Source: an uncultured bacterium (GTDB lineage: Bacteria > Cyanobacteriota > Vampirovibrionia > Gastranaerophilales > Gastranaerophilaceae). Taken from it: DNA of 64,000 bases. Of the stretch, positions 60,383 through 64,000 are shown one piece after another. Both the position numbers and the translations under genes were made by a program. Below the pieces are notes generated by a model. It had not been told where the DNA came from, made no database searches, and saw only the letters and a list, made by a program, of their open reading frames with translations. The stretch spans positions 1-64,000 of the forward strand of contig CACYKP010000015.1 of the NCBI GenBank assembly GCA_902775025.1, written 5' to 3'. Each line of letters starts with the position of its first letter. Position 1 is the stretch's first letter.

Positions 60383-61333
60383 TTATAAGGATAACAAGTT
60401 CTTAGTCAATAAAAAATCACAAATTTCATTCTCAAGATGAACATTATAAAGCCTGTTAACCTCTTTAATAAAGTAACATGGACTTGTTACATTTACTTCA
60501 ATTATTTTACCATTAATCACATCCAGTCCCGCCATTTTTATCCCCATTGAATTAAGCTTTTGAGCTACAGGGGTAAATATGTCCAAATCTGATTTTGTTA
60601 AACCTGATGCAACAATAAAATCATCGTTATGCGTATTAAATTTAAAATCATCTTTTGTAGGTAATTTTTTTATAGTATAAGGTAAAATTTTATCTCCTAA
60701 AGTCATAACCCTAATATCTCCTTGTTTTACTTCAGGAATATATTTTTGCACCATAACTAAAGTTGTTTCATTATTTGTCATTGTATTAATTATTGTCCTT
60801 GTGTTAGGATCGCCTTCATAAAGATACATAACACCTGAACCGAAACAGCGATTAAGCGGTTTTAAAACAATCTCTTTATTAATTGAAAGGAATTTTTCAA
60901 TGTCGTTTAAAGATGAAGTTACAATATTTTCAGTCATGTACTCTTTAAAATAAACACTATGCAATTTTTCATTAAAATCTCTTATCGCACTTGGTGAATT
61001 TATAACTTCTGCCTTTTTTACAAAATCAAAAATGTATGTTGCATTAATATAATCAATGTCGACAGGAGGATCAGGTCTGAACATAACCAAATCAAAATCA
61101 TCTATCTGTTTTTCTGTTTGCACATTTTTGTAAAAAATATTCCCGTCTTGAACAAACGTTTCATAACATTTTGCATAAGCAATATCACTTTTTAAGGACA
61201 GGTTTGGATTTGTAGTAATAAAAACTTCATTTTTTCTTTCCAAAAAACCTTTAATGAGCCAAAAATTAGTAACAAGATTATTAAACTCAAAATACTTAAG
61301 CTCAAGCTTATCAATAACAAATAATATCTTCAT
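60383..61333 (-). CDS. gshB: Glutathione synthetase (ATP-grasp)
   Basis: 316 residues. Joins gamma-glutamylcysteine and glycine using ATP. MKILFVIDKLELKYFEFNNLV is a family-like start. FRPDPPVDIDYINATYIFDF, the ATP-grasp lysine region EIVLKPLNRCFGSGVMYL, QKYIPEVKQGDIRVMTLGDKILPYTIKK and the final metal-site IIEVNVTSPCYFIKEVNRLY are all recognisable. GGAG lies nine bases before the ATG. gshA is not in the window. A related ATP-grasp ligase specificity cannot be ruled out. Confidence 0.88.
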   Translation of the reverse strand: MKILFVIDKLELKYFEFNNLVTNFWLIKGFLERKNEVFITTNPNLSLKSDIAYAKCYETFVQDGNIFYKNVQTEKQIDDFDLVMFRPDPPVDIDYINATYIFDFVKKAEVINSPSAIRDFNEKLHSVYFKEYMTENIVTSSLNDIEKFLSINKEIVLKPLNRCFGSGVMYLYEGDPNTRTIINTMTNNETTLVMVQKYIPEVKQGDIRVMTLGDKILPYTIKKLPTKDDFKFNTHNDDFIVASGLTKSDLDIFTPVAQKLNSMGIKMAGLDVINGKIIEVNVTSPCYFIKEVNRLYNVHLENEICDFLLTKNLLSL

Positions 61334-61456
61334 CTCTTAAACTCCTTAATATATCTAAGTTTTAACATTAATATACAAGAAGTTCAAGAGCGAAAAACAT
61401 TATCTAAAAGACGGGCACACATTCGTTTCACATACAGTTACTACTTGTTTTTTATT

Positions 61457-61474
61457 GGTGTAGCAAGCTCCACC
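61457..61474. repeat. Small palindromic element, third copy
   Basis: GGTGTAGC-AA-GCTCCACC, one mismatch in the stem compared with the copy at 29533. Confidence 0.55.
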
Positions 61475-61499
61475 CCACTCTACTGAACAGATAAAAAGA

Positions 61500-61533
61500 G
61501 CAGAGGCGGAACGCAATTGCGTTCCGCCTCTGC
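61500..61533 (-). terminator. Terminator of the 65-aa gene
   Basis: A 17-bp perfect palindrome beginning GCAGAGGCGGAACGCAA; on the minus strand it is followed by TCTTTTTATC. Confidence 0.82.
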
Positions 61534-61559
61534 TTTAAAATTCAATTCTTTTCTTTTAA

Positions 61560-61757
61560 CTATACCTTTTCAGACATATACTTGTTCATTGCGTCTTGTG
61601 AGATTTCCAATGTATCTTCAAGAAGTTCTCCAACAACAGCATCAGATTCTTGCTGCATTTTTAAAAGCTTAACCTGATAATTTGCTTCTGTTTCTTGAAC
61701 TTTGGCTTCTTGATGAATGTAGTCTTGAATTTGACTTGAGGTACCTGTAATTTCCAT
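61560..61757 (-). CDS. Small YjfB-like putative motility protein, 65 aa
   Basis: MEITGTSSQIQDYIHQEAKVQ... followed by NYQVKLLKMQQESDAVVGELLEDTLEI. The pattern of a short N-terminus and a central V-x-L-L-K-x-x-x-x-x-x-x-x-x-x-x-L-L helix resembles the YjfB family of putative motility proteins, although it is not a strong match. GAAGGA precedes the ATG; its own promoter and terminator make it a monocistronic unit. A structural or export role linked to flagella is only a suggestion. Confidence 0.6.
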   Translation of the reverse strand: MEITGTSSQIQDYIHQEAKVQETEANYQVKLLKMQQESDAVVGELLEDTLEISQDAMNKYMSEKV

Positions 61758-61801
61758 AACTCTATCCTTCTTATTTTCCTATGTGATAAATGTACCTCTT
61801 T

Positions 61802-61830
61802 ATAATATCACATGTTATATATTATTTCAA
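61802..61830 (-). promoter_or_regulatory. Sigma-70 promoter of the 65-aa gene
   Basis: TTGAAA, 17-base spacer, TATTAT on the minus strand, with an upstream TGTGA. It lies 44 bases before the ATG. Confidence 0.65.
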
Positions 61831-61855
61831 TACTTTTTGGATAGAATAAAAAAAA

Positions 61856-62575
61856 CTATTTAATTCTAAACGTAACATTGGCGACTGCTGTTACCTTCTT
61901 ATCGATAGTAGATGTGTCATTTATTCCCATATCGGAAACATTTGTTGAATCAACAGGGGTAATTTGATAAACACCCATTCTTACTGCAGATATTTTACCG
62001 ACTTTGTTATGCGAAGGTTTTAACATTGATACAGCTCTATTTCTTGCATCTGTTGATGCTTTTTCAAGCAGCGATACCTTTAATTCAGGTAATTTTGAAT
62101 AATCATAAGAAGGAGTTTCTACACTGATTACAATACCTTTATTAATCAAGCTTGAAATATCAGTTGAAATTTCTTTGATAAGCTCTACATTGTCTGCAGA
62201 AATTGATACCGGTTGTGTATAGTTATAATGATCAACTTCGTTTGTAGAATATCCTCTTGAATCATTTTTATACACAGGGTATGAATTTGGTGTCTTAACT
62301 TCTATTTTCTCAATCTTTTTATCTTTCAAATATTGTTTTACTGTCGCTAAATTATCTTGTGCAGCTTTATAAGCTTCTTGCCTTGTTGTCTTTTTAACCT
62401 CTATATCAAAATTCAATGAACCTTTATCTGATTTTACAATCTCATAAGCTGAACCTGTTACTGAAATCTCATTTTTTTGAATAGTTGAAGCAACCATCTT
62501 TGTTGAGACAACAAGAGCTAAACCTACCAAAATACCTAATGAAACTATTTGTAATTTTTCAATTCTTTCTAACAT
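61856..62575 (-). CDS. SIMPL domain-containing protein (DUF541)
   Basis: 239 residues. An N-terminal membrane helix (IVSLGILVGLALVVSTKMVAS) is followed by an extracytoplasmic SIMPL domain: ISVTGSAYEIVKSDKGSLNFDIEVKKTTRQEAYKAAQDNLATVKQYLKDKKI...NYTQPVSISADNVELIKEIS...LLEKASTDARNRAVSMLKPSHNKVGKI...ITAVANVTFRIK pattern. The family sits in the envelope and its function is poorly known. AAGGAG precedes the ATG. It is monocistronic by position. Confidence 0.85.
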   Translation of the reverse strand: MLERIEKLQIVSLGILVGLALVVSTKMVASTIQKNEISVTGSAYEIVKSDKGSLNFDIEVKKTTRQEAYKAAQDNLATVKQYLKDKKIEKIEVKTPNSYPVYKNDSRGYSTNEVDHYNYTQPVSISADNVELIKEISTDISSLINKGIVISVETPSYDYSKLPELKVSLLEKASTDARNRAVSMLKPSHNKVGKISAVRMGVYQITPVDSTNVSDMGINDTSTIDKKVTAVANVTFRIK

Positions 62576-62710
62576 TTTATCTCCTTTTATCGATTTTTGT
62601 CGGGTTAAAACCCAATCTTTATTCTAAATCTACATTCTTTAAGTTTATATTAAAGAAACAAAAATCTCAACACAATATAATTTACCCTTATACTTACCCC
62701 TGTATTTACC

Positions 62711-63658
62711 CTACACATTTCCGGTAGAACTATTTCTGTCATCTTCTAGCTGTTTTAGCTGACGAGCATCAACCTTTTCATCGTCTGTTGAATAGTTGTT
62801 ATTTATTCTGTTAACCTCAATATCAACATTGACATCAGCATCAACCATTTCCAAATCTTCTTTCGGAAATTCTTTAATTTTACCGTCTTCAAATTTCACC
62901 GCAACAGAATTGCTTAAGAATTGAATAAAGCAAACCTTGCCGATTCCTGCAGGTGTCATAACGGTTGAACCGACAGGAGGCATACCTTTAGCCGCCTCAA
63001 TGTAATTTTCATATTCGTAAGTCAAACAACAAAGCAGACGTCCGCAAGTGCCTGATATTTTAGACGGAGTAATCGGCATTCCTTGATCTTTTGCAAGTTT
63101 AACATTAATTGATTCAAATTTTCTTAAATATGAAGAGCAACAGAAAGGTTTACCGCAAATACCTGTACCATCCATAATTGAAGACTCATCTCTAACTCCG
63201 ATATGTCTTAAATCTATTCTCATTCGTTTAAAAACCTGAGTCAAATCTTTTAAAAGTTCACGGAAGTCAACTCTTTCGGGAGCAGTATAATAAAAAGAGA
63301 TTTTTCTTCTGTCAAACGTTATACGGCATTGAACCAAGTTCATTACCAAATTGTGTTTTTGAACAAGTTCTTTACACTTAAAAAATGAAGTAACTTCTTC
63401 TTTTTTAAGTTCTTCATATATCATCATGTCTTCTTGAGACATTACACGTATAAATTCGAATGGTTCCAATGTTTTATCGGACTTCTCAAAAAGTGAAGCA
63501 ATTTCCTTATTAACAAGAAATGCCTTCATAACCTCTTCACCTTTTTCTGTTCGCACCAAAACAAGTTTTCCATCCAAATCTTCTTGTATATCACCATTAC
63601 CGTTTTTAATAATCGGGTGAAAAGTATTTTTAAGATAATTAACTGCGTATTTTATCAT
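62711..63658 (-). CDS. ricT: RicT/YaaT-type PSP1 domain protein
   Basis: 315 residues. The PSP1 core SFYYTAPERVDFRELLKDLTQVFKRMRIDLRHIGVRDESSIM is followed by the cysteine motifs GICGKPFCCSSYL and SGTCGRLLCCLTYEYENY, which in RicT relatives bind an Fe-S cluster and support mRNA processing by the Ric complex. A Glu/Asp-rich tail ends in SSTGNV. GGAAGA precedes the ATG. It overlaps the gpsA 3' end by 20 bases, so the two are co-transcribed. Confidence 0.88.
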   Translation of the reverse strand: MIKYAVNYLKNTFHPIIKNGNGDIQEDLDGKLVLVRTEKGEEVMKAFLVNKEIASLFEKSDKTLEPFEFIRVMSQEDMMIYEELKKEEVTSFFKCKELVQKHNLVMNLVQCRITFDRRKISFYYTAPERVDFRELLKDLTQVFKRMRIDLRHIGVRDESSIMDGTGICGKPFCCSSYLRKFESINVKLAKDQGMPITPSKISGTCGRLLCCLTYEYENYIEAAKGMPPVGSTVMTPAGIGKVCFIQFLSNSVAVKFEDGKIKEFPKEDLEMVDADVNVDIEVNRINNNYSTDDEKVDARQLKQLEDDRNSSTGNV

Positions 63659-64000
63659 AGCATTCTTCCTTTTTAAGTTTTCTGTTCATTAGCTTTGATA
63701 AAACCTCATTAGGCGTAATATCCGTATAAACAGCTTCATAGATAGCACTTGAAACAGGGACTTCAAGACCGAGTTTGTCAGCCAAATCACAAACAGCTTT
63801 AGAAGTCTTAACACCTTCTGCAACCGAACCTAACGTTGATAAAATATCGTCAATTTTCTTACCTTGCCCTAGCATTGAACCGACTGTATAGTTTCTTGAC
63901 ATAGGACTTGAACAGGTTGCTATCAAATCCCCCATGCCGGATAGTCCATACATTGTTGAAGGATTTGCGCCCAATTTAACAGCAAGTCTTACAATCTCTG
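63639..64000 (-). CDS. gpsA: Glycerol-3-phosphate dehydrogenase, C-terminal part
   Basis: The gene runs off the right edge, leaving about 120 C-terminal residues. EIVRLAVKLGANPSTMYGLSGMGDLIATCSSPMSRNYTVGSMLGQGK is the conserved substrate-binding region of NAD(P)-dependent GpsA, and VAEGVKTSKAVCDLADKLGLEVPVSSAIYEAVY is the matching C-terminal helix set. It supplies glycerol-3-phosphate for phospholipid synthesis. It is upstream of and overlapping ricT. Confidence 0.92.
   Translation of the reverse strand, partial: EIVRLAVKLGANPSTMYGLSGMGDLIATCSSPMSRNYTVGSMLGQGKKIDDILSTLGSVAEGVKTSKAVCDLADKLGLEVPVSSAIYEAVYTDITPNEVLSKLMNRKLKKEECYDKIRS

Overview
The window is about 64 kb of AT-rich bacterial DNA. 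Gene content points to a flagellated, non-photosynthetic relative of Cyanobacteria from the gut lineage (Vampirovibrionia/Melainabacteria, order Gastranaerophilales). The signs are a FliW/CsrA/flagellin system, an export-apparatus operon, heptanucleotide repeats, and several proteins with a short conserved phenylalanine motif near the N-terminus. The assignment is inferred from style and gene content, because no rRNA or other decisive marker is present.

Layout. 1-4.3 kb: glucose-6-phosphate isomerase, a patatin-like lipase and a primary-type sigma factor. 4.4-6 kb: a small gene, an aminotransferase-like protein and an amber-interrupted phosphatase-like gene. 6.2-8 kb: tsf and rpsB. 8.2-12 kb: a phosphopantetheinyl transferase, a TPR membrane protein and a zinc-ribbon protein with a superinfection-immunity-like membrane domain. 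12-14.5 kb: a repeat-rich accessory stretch with two orphan genes, one tRNA-Leu and a 153-bp tandem duplication. 14.5-17.6 kb: a transporter, twin tiny paralogues and rbgA-rplS. 18-23.4 kb: a giant flagellin built from about twelve domain repeats. 23.3-25.1 kb: a three-gene RiPP-type operon (precursor, radical SAM-SPASM maturase, PqqD-like recognition protein). 25.2-32.1 kb: GAPDH, a membrane glycosyltransferase, an inserted coiled-coil gene and a proton pyrophosphatase. 32.4-38.6 kb: a flagellar operon fliE-fliF-X-fliH-flhA. 38.7-49.1 kb: a CHASE2-GGDEF cyclase, trmFO, two very large orphan proteins and aspartokinase. 49-56 kb: small secreted and orphan proteins, an EF-hand protein and a three-gene family sharing an N-terminal signature. 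56-64 kb: der, csrA-fliW with TPR partners, glutathione synthetase, a SIMPL protein, ricT and the 3' part of gpsA.

How the parts connect. FliA-type (sigma-28) promoters matching TAAA-N14/15-GNCGATWA lie upstream of fliE, a 53-aa gene, the twin tiny paralogues, the inserted coiled-coil gene and, surprisingly, rpsB. This suggests that several orphan genes belong to the flagellar regulon. CsrA and FliW are encoded together, and the long leader of the giant flagellin carries two GGA hairpins plus a GGGAGG ribosome-binding site, as expected for CsrA/FliW control. The most promising undescribed items are the RiPP operon with a Cys-x3-Cys precursor, the repeat-built flagellin, and the proteins sharing the N-terminal Phe motif, one of which carries an HExxH zinc-protease motif. 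No CRISPR array, transposase or prophage was recognised.
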